A DNA stretch of 64,000 bases from Arthrobacter sp. ISL-5 (GTDB taxonomy: Bacteria > Actinomycetota > Actinomycetes > Actinomycetales > Micrococcaceae). Under the pieces are notes generated by a model that saw only the letters and a list, made by a program, of their open reading frames with translations, did not search any database and was not told the DNA's origin. Position numbers and translations under genes: made by a program. Shown here piece after piece: positions 24,771 to 35,751 of this stretch (the first letter of the stretch is position 1; each line of letters begins with the position of its first letter). The stretch covers positions 1 to 64,000 of the forward strand of contig NZ_JAGGPM010000015.1 in the NCBI RefSeq assembly GCF_018613835.1, in the 5' to 3' direction.

Positions 24771-26678
24771 ATGAGCAAAGGATCGCCGATCAGCCCCTCG
24801 CTGATGGCTACTAAGTCCGCTGGAGCCCCCAAGGCTCCGGAACGCGCCGACCGGACGGCTGAAACCGCCGTCGGCGTCGACACTGCTGCAACCGCCTCTC
24901 CTGTACTTGGGCCGAACAACGTCGTACCCCCGACGGTGATGACCGGCTCGCAAGCAATTGTCCGTTCGCTCGAAGAACTCGGCGTCGACGATATTTTCGG
25001 TTTGCCCGGTGGCGCGATCCTGCCCACCTACGACCCTCTGATGGCCTCCAAAATGAACCACGTTCTGGTCCGTCACGAGCAGGGAGCCGGCCACGCCGCG
25101 CAAGGCTACGCCATGGTTACCGGGCGGGTGGGCGTCTGCATCGCCACCTCGGGTCCCGGTGCCACCAACCTCGTCACCGCCATCATGGATGCGCACATGG
25201 ACTCCGTTCCGCTTGTGGCCATCACCGGCCAGGTCTCCAGCGGAGTGATCGGCACCGACGCCTTCCAGGAAGCGGACATCGTGGGCATCACCATGCCCAT
25301 CACCAAGCATTCCTTCCTGGTGACGGACCCCAACGACATCCCCCATGTCATGGCCGAGGCGTTCCACCTCGCCTCGACGGGCCGCCCGGGTCCTGTCCTT
25401 GTTGATGTTGCCAAGGACGCCCAGCAGGGACAGATGACGTTCTCCTGGCCGCCGAAGATCGACCTGCCCGGCTACCGGCCGGTGGTCCGCGGCCACAACA
25501 AGCAGGTCCGTGAGGCGGCAAAGCTGATCGCCGCCGCCAGCAAGCCGGTGCTGTACGTCGGCGGCGGCGTGGTCAAGGCCCACGCCGCGGCCGAGCTCCG
25601 AGAGCTGGCGGAAGTGACCGGCGCGCCCGTGGTGACCACACTGATGGCCCGCGGCGTCTTCCCGGACTCGCACCCCCAGCACGTCGGCATGCCCGGCATG
25701 CACGGCACGGTGTCCGCCGTGACGGCCCTGCAGCAGTCGGACCTCCTCATCACCCTGGGGGCCCGGTTTGATGACCGCGTCACCGGCATCCTGAAGACCT
25801 TCGCGCCCAACGCCAAGGTGATCCACGCAGACATCGACCCCGCCGAGATTTCCAAGAACCGCACGGCGGACGTCCCGATTGTCGGATCGGTCAAGGAAAT
25901 CATTCCGGAACTGACCGAAGCCGTGCGCACCCAGTTCACAACCTCGGGCACGCCGGACCTGACCAGCTGGTGGGCCTTCCTGAACAACCTGAAGGAAACC
26001 TATCCGCTGGGATGGACCGAGCCCGAAGACGGACTCAGCGCACCCCAGCGCGTCATCGAGCGTATCGGCGCCCTCACCGGCCCCGAAGGCATCTACGTCG
26101 CAGGCGTGGGCCAGCACCAGATGTGGGCCGCGCAGTTCATCAAGTACGAGCGCCCGCACGCCTGGCTGAACTCCGGCGGCGCCGGCACCATGGGCTACGC
26201 TGTTCCGGCCGCAATGGGCGCAAAGGTGGGGGAGCCGGACCGCGTGGTCTGGGCCATTGATGGTGACGGCTGCTTCCAGATGACCAACCAGGAACTGGCC
26301 ACGTGCACCATCAACAACATCCCCATCAAGGTTGCCGTCATCAACAACTCCTCGCTGGGCATGGTGCGGCAGTGGCAGACGCTCTTCTACGAAGGGCGCT
26401 ACTCGAACACGGACCTGAACACCGGCCACGACACCGTCCGCATCCCGGACTTCGTCAAACTGGGCGAAGCCTACGGCTGCGCATCCTTCCGCTGCGAACG
26501 CGATGAGGACATCGACGCCACTATCCAGAAGGCCCTGGAAATCAATGACCGCCCCGTGGTCATTGATTTCGTTGTCAGCCCCAACTCCATGGTGTGGCCG
26601 ATGGTGCCCGCAGGGGTCAGCAACGACCAGATCCAGGTTGCCCGCAACATGACCCCGGAATGGGAAGAGGAGGACTGA
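24771..26678 (+). CDS. ilvB: Acetolactate synthase, large (catalytic) subunit
   Basis: 635 residues. A 50-residue N-terminal extension precedes the TPP-dependent enzyme core: [14 protein letters not shown], the activating Glu in [15 protein letters not shown], the central FAD/nucleotide-binding-like domain and the C-terminal TPP motif [29 protein letters not shown]. It condenses two pyruvates, or pyruvate with 2-oxobutyrate, in the first common step of branched-chain amino acid synthesis. GGAAGAG precedes the ATG. It is followed by ilvN after 2 bp, and its expression is expected to be set by the attenuator upstream. Confidence 0.98.
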   Translation: MSKGSPISPSLMATKSAGAPKAPERADRTAETAVGVDTAATASPVLGPNNVVPPTVMTGSQAIVRSLEELGVDDIFGLPGGAILPTYDPLMASKMNHVLVRHEQGAGHAAQGYAMVTGRVGVCIATSGPGATNLVTAIMDAHMDSVPLVAITGQVSSGVIGTDAFQEADIVGITMPITKHSFLVTDPNDIPHVMAEAFHLASTGRPGPVLVDVAKDAQQGQMTFSWPPKIDLPGYRPVVRGHNKQVREAAKLIAAASKPVLYVGGGVVKAHAAAELRELAEVTGAPVVTTLMARGVFPDSHPQHVGMPGMHGTVSAVTALQQSDLLITLGARFDDRVTGILKTFAPNAKVIHADIDPAEISKNRTADVPIVGSVKEIIPELTEAVRTQFTTSGTPDLTSWWAFLNNLKETYPLGWTEPEDGLSAPQRVIERIGALTGPEGIYVAGVGQHQMWAAQFIKYERPHAWLNSGGAGTMGYAVPAAMGAKVGEPDRVVWAIDGDGCFQMTNQELATCTINNIPIKVAVINNSSLGMVRQWQTLFYEGRYSNTDLNTGHDTVRIPDFVKLGEAYGCASFRCERDEDIDATIQKALEINDRPVVIDFVVSPNSMVWPMVPAGVSNDQIQVARNMTPEWEEED

Positions 26679-26680
26679 TC

Positions 26681-27193
26681 ATGAGCCGCCATACACTGTC
26701 CGTTCTGGTCGAAGACAAGCCCGGTGTGCTGACCCGCGTGGCAAGCCTTTTCGCCCGCCGGGCCTTCAACATCAATTCCCTGGCCGTCGGCCCGACCGAA
26801 GTTCCGGGCATGTCCCGGATGACCGTCGTCGTCGACGCCGACGGTGACCTGATCGAACAGGTCACCAAGCAGTTGAACAAGCTGGTCAACGTGATCAAGA
26901 TTGTTGAACTGACTTCCGAATCTTCCGTACAGCGCGACCACATCCTGGTCAAGGTACGTGCGGATGCCGCAACTCGTCTGCAGGTGACCCAGGCTGCAGA
27001 CCTGTTCCGCGCTTCAGTGGTCGACGTCTCCACCGACTCCGTGGTTATTGAAGCAACCGGCCATCCCGAAAAGCTCACGGCACTGCTTTCAGTGCTGGAG
27101 CCGTTCGGTATCCGCGAAATTGTGCAGTCCGGCACCTTGGCCGTTGGACGGGGATCCCGCTCCATGAGTGACCGGGCGCTGCGCTCCGCTTAG
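26681..27193 (+). CDS. ilvN: Acetolactate synthase, small (regulatory) subunit
   Basis: 170 residues: an N-terminal ACT domain (HTLSVLVEDKPGVLTRVASLFARRAFNINSLAVGPTE) and a C-terminal ALS_ss domain ending in GTLAVGRGSRSMS. It binds IlvB and confers valine feedback inhibition. It starts 2 bp after ilvB, with GAGGAGGA supplied by the ilvB 3' end, so the two are translationally coupled. Confidence 0.98.
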   Translation: MSRHTLSVLVEDKPGVLTRVASLFARRAFNINSLAVGPTEVPGMSRMTVVVDADGDLIEQVTKQLNKLVNVIKIVELTSESSVQRDHILVKVRADAATRLQVTQAADLFRASVVDVSTDSVVIEATGHPEKLTALLSVLEPFGIREIVQSGTLAVGRGSRSMSDRALRSA

Positions 27194-27224
27194 GCATTGC
27201 CCAAGCAGCACGCTCCGCCCGTAA

Positions 27225-28304
<1,080 letters not shown>

Positions 28305-28355
28305 GGCTGAGGGTTCCTAGACCACCGGCTAGGGGCCCTTCAGAACACGACAGTG

Positions 28356-28394
28356 AGGCCGGGTTCACACTTAACAATGTGAGCCCGGCCTTTC
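28356..28394 (+). terminator. Terminator of ilvBNC
   Basis: A 14-bp stem with one G-T pair (28356-28369 with 28378-28391) followed by TTTCC, 52 bp past the ilvC stop. Confidence 0.85.
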
Positions 28395-28445
28395 CGTCAG
28401 CCTAGACTTGATTCATCCCCAGGACTGCAACGCAGAGGATCAGCC

Positions 28446-30035
28446 GTGTCAAAACCCGTAGTACTGCTCGCCGAAGAACTTTCGCCCGCCACAGTCGAGG
28501 CCCTTGGCCCGGACTTCGAAATCCGCCAGACCGACGGCGCCGACCGTTCCCAGCTGCTCTCTGCCATTGCGGATGTGGATGCCATCCTGGTCCGGTCCGC
28601 CACCAAGGTGGACGCCGAAGCCATCGCCGCGGCCAAGAACCTGAAGGTGATCGCCCGCGCCGGCGTCGGCCTGGACAACGTTGACATCAAGGCCGCCACG
28701 CAGGCCGGCGTCATGGTGGTCAACGCCCCGACGTCGAACATCGTCTCCGCCGCCGAACTCACCGTGGGCCACATCCTGAGCCTGGCCCGCCACATCCCGC
28801 AGGCCAGCGCCGCCCTCAAGGACGGCGAATGGAAGCGCTCCAAGTACACGGGCATCGAGCTGTTCGAGAAGAAGGTCGGCATCATCGGCCTGGGCCGCAT
28901 CGGCGCCCTCGTGGCCGCACGCCTGCAGGGCTTCGACACGGAGATCCTGGCCTACGATCCGTACATCACCTCCGCCCGGGCGGCGCAGCTCGGCGTGAAG
29001 CTCGTGAGCCTCGACGAACTGCTGGCCCACTCGGACTTCGTCACCATCCACATGCCCAAGACCCCGGAAACCGTTGGCATGCTCGGCGCCGACGCCTTCA
29101 CCAAGATGAAGCCCACCGCCTACGTCATCAACGTCGCCCGCGGCGGCCTCGTTGACGAGGAGGCCCTCTACACCGCCCTTCAGGACGGCCAGATCGCCGG
29201 CGCCGCCGTGGACGTTTTCGTCCAGGAGCCCAGCACGGACCTGCCGTTCTTCAAGCTGGACAACGTCGTGGTGACCCCGCACCTGGGCGCCTCCACGGAC
29301 GAGGCCCAGGAAAAGGCCGGTGTATCCGTGGCCAAGTCGGTCCGGCTCGCCCTGGCCGGCGAACTGGTCCCCGACGCCGTGAACGTTGCCGGCGGCGTGA
29401 TCGCCCCCGACGTCCGCCCGGGCATCCCGCTGATCGAGAAGCTGGGCCGGATCTTCACCGCGCTGACCCACGCCTCCCTGACCCAGATCGACGTCGAGGT
29501 CGCCGGTGAAATCGCCGCCCTGGACGTCAAGGTCCTGGAACTGGCGGCCCTCAAGGGAATCTTCGCCGACGTCGTCACCGAACAGGTCTCCTACGTCAAC
29601 GCCCCCGTGATCGCCGAGCAGCGCGGCATCAACACCCGCCTGATCACCACTCCGGAGGCAGAGGACTACCGCAACGTCCTGACCCTGCGCGGTGCGCTGA
29701 GCGACGGCTCGCAGATCTCCGTCGCCGGCACCCTGACGGGCCCCAAGCAGGTGCAGAAGCTGGTCGGCGTCAACGGTTATGACGTCGAAATCCCCATCAG
29801 CGAACACCTCGTGGTGGTCTCCTACGCTGACCGGCCTGGCGTCATCGGCACCATCGGACACATCCTTGGCATGAACAACATCAACATCGGCGGGATGCAG
29901 GTCGCACGGCAGGCTGAGGGCGGCCAGGTGCTCGCGCTGCTCACCATCGACACCTCCGTTCCGCAGCAGGTGCTTGACGCCATCAAGGCCGGCATCGGTG
30001 CCGAAATGGTGCGTGAAGTGGACCTCGAAGACTAG
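28446..30035 (+). CDS. serA: D-3-phosphoglycerate dehydrogenase
   Basis: 529 residues, the long actinobacterial type. It has an NAD-binding D-2-hydroxyacid dehydrogenase core (VGIIGLGRIGALVAARLQGFDTEILAYDP and catalytic His in VVTPHLGAST), an intervening allosteric substrate-binding domain, and a C-terminal ACT domain (HLVVVSYADRPGVIGTIGHILGMNNINIGGMQVAR) that senses serine. It oxidises 3-phosphoglycerate, the first step of serine synthesis. Start GTG 28446 with AGAGGA 7 nt upstream. It is separated from ilvC by a terminator and so is probably its own unit. Confidence 0.97.
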   Translation: MSKPVVLLAEELSPATVEALGPDFEIRQTDGADRSQLLSAIADVDAILVRSATKVDAEAIAAAKNLKVIARAGVGLDNVDIKAATQAGVMVVNAPTSNIVSAAELTVGHILSLARHIPQASAALKDGEWKRSKYTGIELFEKKVGIIGLGRIGALVAARLQGFDTEILAYDPYITSARAAQLGVKLVSLDELLAHSDFVTIHMPKTPETVGMLGADAFTKMKPTAYVINVARGGLVDEEALYTALQDGQIAGAAVDVFVQEPSTDLPFFKLDNVVVTPHLGASTDEAQEKAGVSVAKSVRLALAGELVPDAVNVAGGVIAPDVRPGIPLIEKLGRIFTALTHASLTQIDVEVAGEIAALDVKVLELAALKGIFADVVTEQVSYVNAPVIAEQRGINTRLITTPEAEDYRNVLTLRGALSDGSQISVAGTLTGPKQVQKLVGVNGYDVEIPISEHLVVVSYADRPGVIGTIGHILGMNNINIGGMQVARQAEGGQVLALLTIDTSVPQQVLDAIKAGIGAEMVREVDLED

Positions 30036-30045
30036 GGTCCTTTCC

Positions 30046-30082
30046 CCAAGGTGAACTCCGCGTCGCTTGGAGTCCACCTTGG
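30046..30082 (+). terminator. Hairpin after serA
   Basis: A 14-bp stem with one mismatch (30046-30059 with 30069-30082), loop 9 nt, 11 bp past the serA stop. It has no T-run, so its efficiency is uncertain. Confidence 0.55.
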
Positions 30083-30241
30083 ACCAGTATGATTGGCCGG
30101 TCTGCGTACAATGGCTAGGTTCGAAATTTCAGGATCTCGCCGGCAGGCCGGCCAATACTTTTTGCACGCCCGCAAGGGAAACCCCTCCACATCCACCGGT
30201 GATCGTGGCGTGCACACGCAATCCAGGTTTCAGGGAGCTCA

Positions 30242-33037
30242 ATGAACGCCGTCCAGAGGTTCATCAGAAGCAAAGTGCTGCTGCTGACCGCTGCCATTTT
30301 GATCGTCGCCATGTGCCTGTCCGTCCTCATCCAGAATCAGTCGCAGGCAGCGCTGAATCGGACCGTGGACGAGAACTCGCGCGGGCTCTATGACATCCTG
30401 GTCCAGGCCAAGGCGGGGTCCGGCGGTGCCCTGGTGCAGCCCGAGATCGCCAACGGCCAGGGCGGGATCAGATTTGACCAGCTTCAGGGCATCCGTGACC
30501 TGTCCGGCACTTCGGTGGCGGCGCCCATCAGCCTGGTCTCCCGTGTCACGCAGAACCTGGAAGCCCCCAGGCTGGAAGCGATGGACTACCTCGGCTTCAA
30601 CGAAGGCCTCGTGGGCACGGCGACGGCCGGCCAGCCCGGCGGCACCGACCCCAGCAAGTGGCCCGCCGCGCAGTCCGTGCTGAGCGAGACCCCCAAGAAG
30701 TACCGCCTGACTGCCAGCGCCACGAGCTCCGATGGCGCCTCCGAGCAGACCCTCTTCAAGTCGACGGCCGAAGGATCACTCGGCAAGGCCCGGCTCGTGG
30801 AGGAAGAGGTCGAGGGCGGCAAGAGCATCCGCATCGCCGGCCCCGAAGGGGAGACGGGCATCAAATTCCCCGCACCTGCCGGAGGCTCCGAGCACAACCT
30901 CTTCAATCTGTCCGTTGCCCTGCCCTTGGCGCCGGAGGTCACGGAGTCCGTGGTCGCCGTCGACCCCGTTTCGGAGCGCGCTCTGCTGGGGACCTCGGGA
31001 GACTTCCTGGCCCCGCTGGAGAAGGCGCCGCCGGCGGATGCCCGCAGCGCCGCGGCGATCGGCCGCCATTTCGAAAGCCTCTTCACCAACGGCATCGGCA
31101 TGAAAGAGCTCGAGGAGGGGCCGGACTTCCTGGGCGTCAAGCTCAAGTACTGGGCACCGCTGATGACCCAGTACCAGCAGGCGAAGCGCAGCGGCGAGCT
31201 GACCGAGGATTCCCAGGCCATTCCGCTGATTGTCCGCTCCGGCACGTCCCTTGACCTGAAGTACTCCGTGAAGATCGAGGAAATCGATGATTCAGGGAAC
31301 GTGGTCAAGGAGATCGGGACGGCGGACCGCTCCCTGGACAAGGACTACCTTCCGTTCGTGTCCAAGTCGCCCTTCGCGCTTTCCTGGCCCGGCTCCACGG
31401 ACTACTCCGAGCTGCTCGGCAACTCCGCGAACTTCAGCCGCGGGCTCTACAGCCCCGCAACGTGGAGTACCAACTTCGCCTCCGCGCCCAAGTACACCGA
31501 CGGCTCCACCGCAGGCAACGGCGCCACCGACAAGACCGCCACCCCCGGTGAGTGGGTCACCGTCAACCGCCTTCCGGAGAAGACGGCCAGCGGGGAACCC
31601 GTTGACCAGACCCAGCGCAACCCTGTGGACGAGCGCTCCTACCGGGAGAACCTCGAAACGGGCAAGAAGCTGGCGACGCCCCTCGCCATGGTTTACGGCA
31701 CGTTCGATCCCGCCGCCGTGCAGGCAGCGGCCGGGGACGTCAACCGGCTTCCGCTGGGCGGCTACGACCCGACGCCGATGACCCTTACCAAGGACGCCGA
31801 GGGCAAGGACGTCCAGGATGCCGCACTCAAGCCGTCCCTGAGCGCCACGGGGCTGGTCAGCCAGTCCGCCGGGGCAATCACGGATTACTACGGCCTGGCG
31901 GCAGCCCGCGGCTACGAGAAGAACGCGTCAGTCATTGACGCCGTGCGCGTTCGCGCCAGCGCCCCCGGCAGCTGGAAGCAGGCCCAGCCGGACGTGGAGA
32001 AGCTCGCCAACGAGATCCGGGACATGGGACTGGAAGCCACGATTGTGGCCGGCTCCTCACGCGAGGACGCCAGCATCTTCGTTCCCGGCTACTCCAAGGA
32101 CGACGCCGGCAAGGAGTCTGCGCTGGGCACCGTCCAGCAGTCGTGGGTCAGGCAGGATGCCGCCGATGCCGTGTCCGGCTCGCTGACCGCAACGAACCTC
32201 ACCCTGCTCTTCCTGACTCTCTGCGGTGCCGCGCTGCTCACCGGCGCATCGACCGTGAGCTACATCCGGCAGCGGCGCCGCGAGGCGGGAACCCTGCGGG
32301 CCATGGGGTGGACGCAGCGGCGCATCCGCTCGTGGGTGCTGGAGGAATTCGCCGTGGGCGCAGGTCTGCTCGCCGTCGCTGGGGTCGTCCTGAGCATGCT
32401 CAGCTGGAACCTCGCCACCGTGATTGTCTCGGCATCCGTGCTGGTCCTCTATCTGGCTGCGGCCTTCTTCGCCGCCCAGATGCTGCGCCACCGCGAGGAA
32501 GTTGACCAGGAACCGCAGCATGACGAACGGCTCATCGCCGTCGACTCTCCACTGACCTTCGCCAACCGCCAGCTGAGCACCAACCGCTTCAACGCGATTT
32601 CCCTCGCCGTAGCGGTCGGCGTGTTCGGTGCCGCGGTGGGAGGCCTGGTCGCCCTGCTGATCGACATCCCGCGGGCCGCAGGGGCCAGCGCGCTCAGCGG
32701 CCTTGCCGCCGCAAGCGTGGCCCTGCCGAGCATCGTCCTGGGCCTCTCCGGAGTTGCCGTGGGGCTCGTGCTGACACTCGTGACCGGCCGCTTCGAGCTG
32801 CAGGCCAAGCGCCAGTACCTCGGAACGCTGGAGGCCATGGGCTGGAACCCCGACATGCTCGGCCAGGTCCGGTTCTTCGAAAATGCCCTGGTGGGAGCGG
32901 TCGCGGTTCCGCTGGGGGTGCTCGGTGCCCTCGGCGTCGGCCTGCTCCTTGCCCCCTATGCCGCACTCTGGGCCGCCGTGGCCGGGCTCGTGGCTGTACT
33001 TTGCTGGATTCCGATTGCAACGAAAGTGGTCCAATGA
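30242..33037 (+). CDS. FtsX-type ABC transporter permease
   Basis: 931 residues. One TM near residues 14-32 is followed by a very long extracytoplasmic part (about 35-650). A cluster of TMs comes next, starting with LTATNLTLLFLTLCGAALLTGASTVSYIRQRRREAGTLRAMGWTQRRIRSWVLEEF, which is an FtsX domain. A second FtsX-like set is near 780-930 and contains a similar cytosolic motif (QYLGTLEAMGWNPDMLGQVRFFENAL). Such MacB/FtsX-like systems export or release lipoproteins, peptides or drugs, or act by mechanotransmission. It overlaps the ATPase gene by ATGA. The ligand is unknown; the large ectodomain shows no motif I can name. Confidence 0.87.
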   Translation: MNAVQRFIRSKVLLLTAAILIVAMCLSVLIQNQSQAALNRTVDENSRGLYDILVQAKAGSGGALVQPEIANGQGGIRFDQLQGIRDLSGTSVAAPISLVSRVTQNLEAPRLEAMDYLGFNEGLVGTATAGQPGGTDPSKWPAAQSVLSETPKKYRLTASATSSDGASEQTLFKSTAEGSLGKARLVEEEVEGGKSIRIAGPEGETGIKFPAPAGGSEHNLFNLSVALPLAPEVTESVVAVDPVSERALLGTSGDFLAPLEKAPPADARSAAAIGRHFESLFTNGIGMKELEEGPDFLGVKLKYWAPLMTQYQQAKRSGELTEDSQAIPLIVRSGTSLDLKYSVKIEEIDDSGNVVKEIGTADRSLDKDYLPFVSKSPFALSWPGSTDYSELLGNSANFSRGLYSPATWSTNFASAPKYTDGSTAGNGATDKTATPGEWVTVNRLPEKTASGEPVDQTQRNPVDERSYRENLETGKKLATPLAMVYGTFDPAAVQAAAGDVNRLPLGGYDPTPMTLTKDAEGKDVQDAALKPSLSATGLVSQSAGAITDYYGLAAARGYEKNASVIDAVRVRASAPGSWKQAQPDVEKLANEIRDMGLEATIVAGSSREDASIFVPGYSKDDAGKESALGTVQQSWVRQDAADAVSGSLTATNLTLLFLTLCGAALLTGASTVSYIRQRRREAGTLRAMGWTQRRIRSWVLEEFAVGAGLLAVAGVVLSMLSWNLATVIVSASVLVLYLAAAFFAAQMLRHREEVDQEPQHDERLIAVDSPLTFANRQLSTNRFNAISLAVAVGVFGAAVGGLVALLIDIPRAAGASALSGLAAASVALPSIVLGLSGVAVGLVLTLVTGRFELQAKRQYLGTLEAMGWNPDMLGQVRFFENALVGAVAVPLGVLGALGVGLLLAPYAALWAAVAGLVAVLCWIPIATKVVQ

Positions 33038-33789
33038 CTAACGACCTGAACCTTCGCCGGGAGCGCGGGAACAACGACGGCGGGGGCTCGCACCAGACGC
33101 GCGCCAACACCCTCGTCAAGGCCGCCGATCATGCTACCCCGCTCGAGCTGAGCAATATCACCATCCGCTACGGCGGCGGAAAAGGCGGCGCCGAGGCCGT
33201 GAGCGTGGTGGAGGGCTTCGACCTGACCCTCCACGCCGGCGAGATGCACTGCGTTGCCGGCCGGAGCGGCTCAGGCAAGACCAGCATCCTGACCGTCGGC
33301 GCGGGGCTCACCCTGCCGACGTCGGGCCGGGTGATGTGGGAGGGTGAGTCCCTCGAAAGCATGGGCGACGACGAGATCGCCGACCGGCGGCGTGCACTGA
33401 TCGGCTACGTTGACCAGGGCGGGGCACTGATCGACGGCATGAGCGCCCTCGAAAATGTCCTTCTGCCGGCAGTCCCGGACGGCGAAGTGGACCAGCGCCG
33501 CGACATGGCCAAGGACCTGCTGGACCTCGTGGGCCTCGGCCGGCGGATGCGGCACCGCCCCGCGCAGCTGTCCGGCGGCGAGCGGCAGCGCGTCGCCATT
33601 GCCCGCGCCCTGATCCTCGGTACGCGCGTGCTGGTGGTTGACGAGCCCACCGCGAGCCTTGACCGGGCCTCGGCCAACCGCATCATCAGCATTCTGAAGG
33701 ACACGACGTCCGACGGCATTGCCGTGCTGGTGGCGTCACATGACCACGAACTGGTCCGGCTGAGCGATACCCTGACCGAACTGATCTAG
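33034..33789 (+). CDS. ABC transporter ATP-binding protein
   Basis: 251 residues with a basic N-terminal extension of about 40 residues. Walker [10 protein letters not shown], a Q-loop at YVDQGGAL, signature LSGGERQR, Walker [11 protein letters not shown] and H-loop ASHDHE are all present, of the LolD/MacB/FtsE type. Its start overlaps the permease stop (ATGA at 33034-33037), so both are made together as one exporter. metG follows 35 bp downstream in the same orientation. Confidence 0.94.
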   Translation: MTNDLNLRRERGNNDGGGSHQTRANTLVKAADHATPLELSNITIRYGGGKGGAEAVSVVEGFDLTLHAGEMHCVAGRSGSGKTSILTVGAGLTLPTSGRVMWEGESLESMGDDEIADRRRALIGYVDQGGALIDGMSALENVLLPAVPDGEVDQRRDMAKDLLDLVGLGRRMRHRPAQLSGGERQRVAIARALILGTRVLVVDEPTASLDRASANRIISILKDTTSDGIAVLVASHDHELVRLSDTLTELI

Positions 33790-33824
33790 ATTCATCCCTC
33801 CGTACTAAAGGTAATTTCCCGCCC

Positions 33825-35384
33825 GTGACTTCTTCAGAAAAGCGCCCGTTCTACATCACCACGGCCATCAGCTACCCCAACGGCGTGCCGCACATCGGCC
33901 ACGCCTACGAGGTCATTGCCACCGATGCCATGGCGCGGTTCAAACGGCTGGACGGCCACGATGTCTTCTTCATGACCGGCACTGATGAGCACGGCCTGAA
34001 GATGCAGCAGTCGGCGGAGAAGGAAGGCCTGACGGCGAAGGAACTGGCGGACCGGAACTCCGCTGCGTTTCAGCAGATGGAGCAGGACCTGGGCATCTCC
34101 CATGACCGCTTCATCCGCACCACGGACGAGGACCACTACGCCGCGTGCCAGGAAATCTGGCGCCGGATGGAAGCCAACGGCGACATCTACCTGAGCAAAT
34201 ACGAGGGCTGGTACTCCGTCCGCGACGAGGCTTACTACGTGGAAGACGACACCGTGGTCAAGGAGGACGGCGCCCGGTACACCAAGGAGTCGGACACCCC
34301 CGTGACCTGGACCGCCGAGGAGAGCTACTTCTTCCGGCTGTCGGCCTACCAGGACAAGCTGCTGGCACTGTACGAGGCACAGCCTGAATTCGGCGCCCCG
34401 CAGTCCCGCTTCAACGAGGTCATCAGCTTCGTGCGGCGCGGCCTGGAAGACCTGTCCATCAGCCGCACCACGTTCGATTGGGGCGTGCCCGTTCCCGGGG
34501 ACGAAAAGCACGTCATGTACGTCTGGGTCGACGCCCTGACGAACTACCTCACAGGAGTCGGCTACCCTGACGTCGATTCGGAATCGTTCAAGAAGTACTG
34601 GCCCGCCGACGTGCACGTGATCGGTAAGGACATCTCTCGCTTCCACGCCATTTACTGGCCGGCGTTCCTGATGAGCGCGGGCCTCGAGCTGCCCAAGCGG
34701 ATCATGATCCACGGGTTCCTGCAGAACAACGGGGTCAAGATGTCCAAGTCGCTGGGCAACGTGGTGGCGCCGTCCGACTTCGTGGCCCAGTACGGCCTCG
34801 ACCAGGTCCGGTTCTTCTTCCTGCGCGAGGTTCCCTTCGGCGCCGACGGCAGCTACAACCACGAAGCGATCGTGGGGCGGATGAACTCTGACCTGGCAAA
34901 CAATTTCGGAAACCTCGCCCAGCGGTCTCTGTCCATGGTGGCGAAGAATTGCGAAGGCCGCGTTCCCGTTCCCGGAGCGTTCACGCCTGAGGACACTGCC
35001 ATCCTGGCCCAGGCCAACGCTCTCCTGGACCAGGCACGCACCGCCTTCGACAAGCAGGAATTCAGCCGCGCCCTCGAAGCGATCTGGGGCGTGCTGGGGG
35101 ACACCAACGCCTACTTCGCCGAGCAGGCCCCCTGGGTCCTGCGGAAGACCGACGTCGAACGCATGCAGACGGTGCTGTACGTGACCCTTGAGGTGCTGCG
35201 CATCGTGGCCATCCTCGCGCAGCCGGTGATGCCGACGGCGACGTCCGCCCTGCTGGCGACGCTCGGCCAGCCGGAGGGTGATGCCCGCCAGTTCGGCGCC
35301 ATCCCGACGCCGATCGCCGCGGGCACCGAACTGCCGGCACCCGCCCCGGTGTTCCCGAAATACGAGGAACCGGCCGACTCCTGA
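33825..35384 (+). CDS. metG: Methionyl-tRNA synthetase
   Basis: 519 residues. Class I signatures are present: HIGH motif at 23-26 ([12 protein letters not shown]) and VKMSKSLGN near 300. The short form lacks the four-Cys zinc knuckle and the C-terminal dimer domain. It charges tRNA-Met in the cytosol. The GTG start at 33825 has only a weak upstream AAAGG, 7-10 nt further away than ideal. A strong terminator follows at 35428. Confidence 0.97.
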   Translation: MTSSEKRPFYITTAISYPNGVPHIGHAYEVIATDAMARFKRLDGHDVFFMTGTDEHGLKMQQSAEKEGLTAKELADRNSAAFQQMEQDLGISHDRFIRTTDEDHYAACQEIWRRMEANGDIYLSKYEGWYSVRDEAYYVEDDTVVKEDGARYTKESDTPVTWTAEESYFFRLSAYQDKLLALYEAQPEFGAPQSRFNEVISFVRRGLEDLSISRTTFDWGVPVPGDEKHVMYVWVDALTNYLTGVGYPDVDSESFKKYWPADVHVIGKDISRFHAIYWPAFLMSAGLELPKRIMIHGFLQNNGVKMSKSLGNVVAPSDFVAQYGLDQVRFFFLREVPFGADGSYNHEAIVGRMNSDLANNFGNLAQRSLSMVAKNCEGRVPVPGAFTPEDTAILAQANALLDQARTAFDKQEFSRALEAIWGVLGDTNAYFAEQAPWVLRKTDVERMQTVLYVTLEVLRIVAILAQPVMPTATSALLATLGQPEGDARQFGAIPTPIAAGTELPAPAPVFPKYEEPADS

Positions 35385-35751
35385 CCGTGCCAGGCTGCGG
35401 CGGATTTCCGCCGCTGCGCCGCCCCTCGCCCCCTTGCCTCGGTTCACCTGGGCAAGGGGGCTTTTTTTCTTCGTCCGCATGCCTTTTCGGCCGGTTTCCA
35501 AGTGGTGGCCAAGTACAAGTGGGTGACAAACCCGCCACTACCAAGTACTTGGCCGTCAAAGAAGGCGTACTGGCTACTCGGGACTGACGCAGAGCCACAT
35601 CCTACGCTGAAAAGGCAAGCAGACTAACCACACCCTTGGGAGTATCCATCACCCTTGATCCCACCGTTTGACGTTCGAACAGTGGTCCCTTGGAAGGCAG
35701 AAATACCCCGTGGTCTGGTCGGTTTGAACCAGAAGTATGGAGGGACACGAA
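35385..35751. other. Intergenic region between metG and the surface-protein gene
   Basis: No gene is supported. It holds the metG terminator and, at 35507-35554, inverted sequences GGCCAAGTAC and GTACTTGGCC. The second lies in a perfect 12-bp palindrome, CCAAGTACTTGG (35541-35552). The rest should contain the promoter of the surface-protein/sortase pair; I see no convincing -35/-10 pair. Confidence 0.6.
35428..35471 (+). terminator. Terminator of metG
   Basis: A perfect 11-bp stem (35428-35438 with 35451-35461), 12-nt loop, followed by TTTTTTTCTT. Confidence 0.93.

Noticed and set aside
24756..26429. 557-codon open frame on the minus strand across ilvB
   Set aside because: It is the antisense frame of a well-recognised gene. 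High G+C with strong third-position bias creates long stop-free antisense frames; its His/Gly/Asp-rich translation matches no family.
28449..30077. 542-codon minus-strand frame across serA
   Set aside because: Same cause: antisense of a conserved gene with composition (Gly/Asp/Val/Leu) typical of shadow frames and no ribosome-binding site.
33834..35501. 555-codon minus-strand frame across metG
   Set aside because: Antisense shadow of metG; no signature, no start context.
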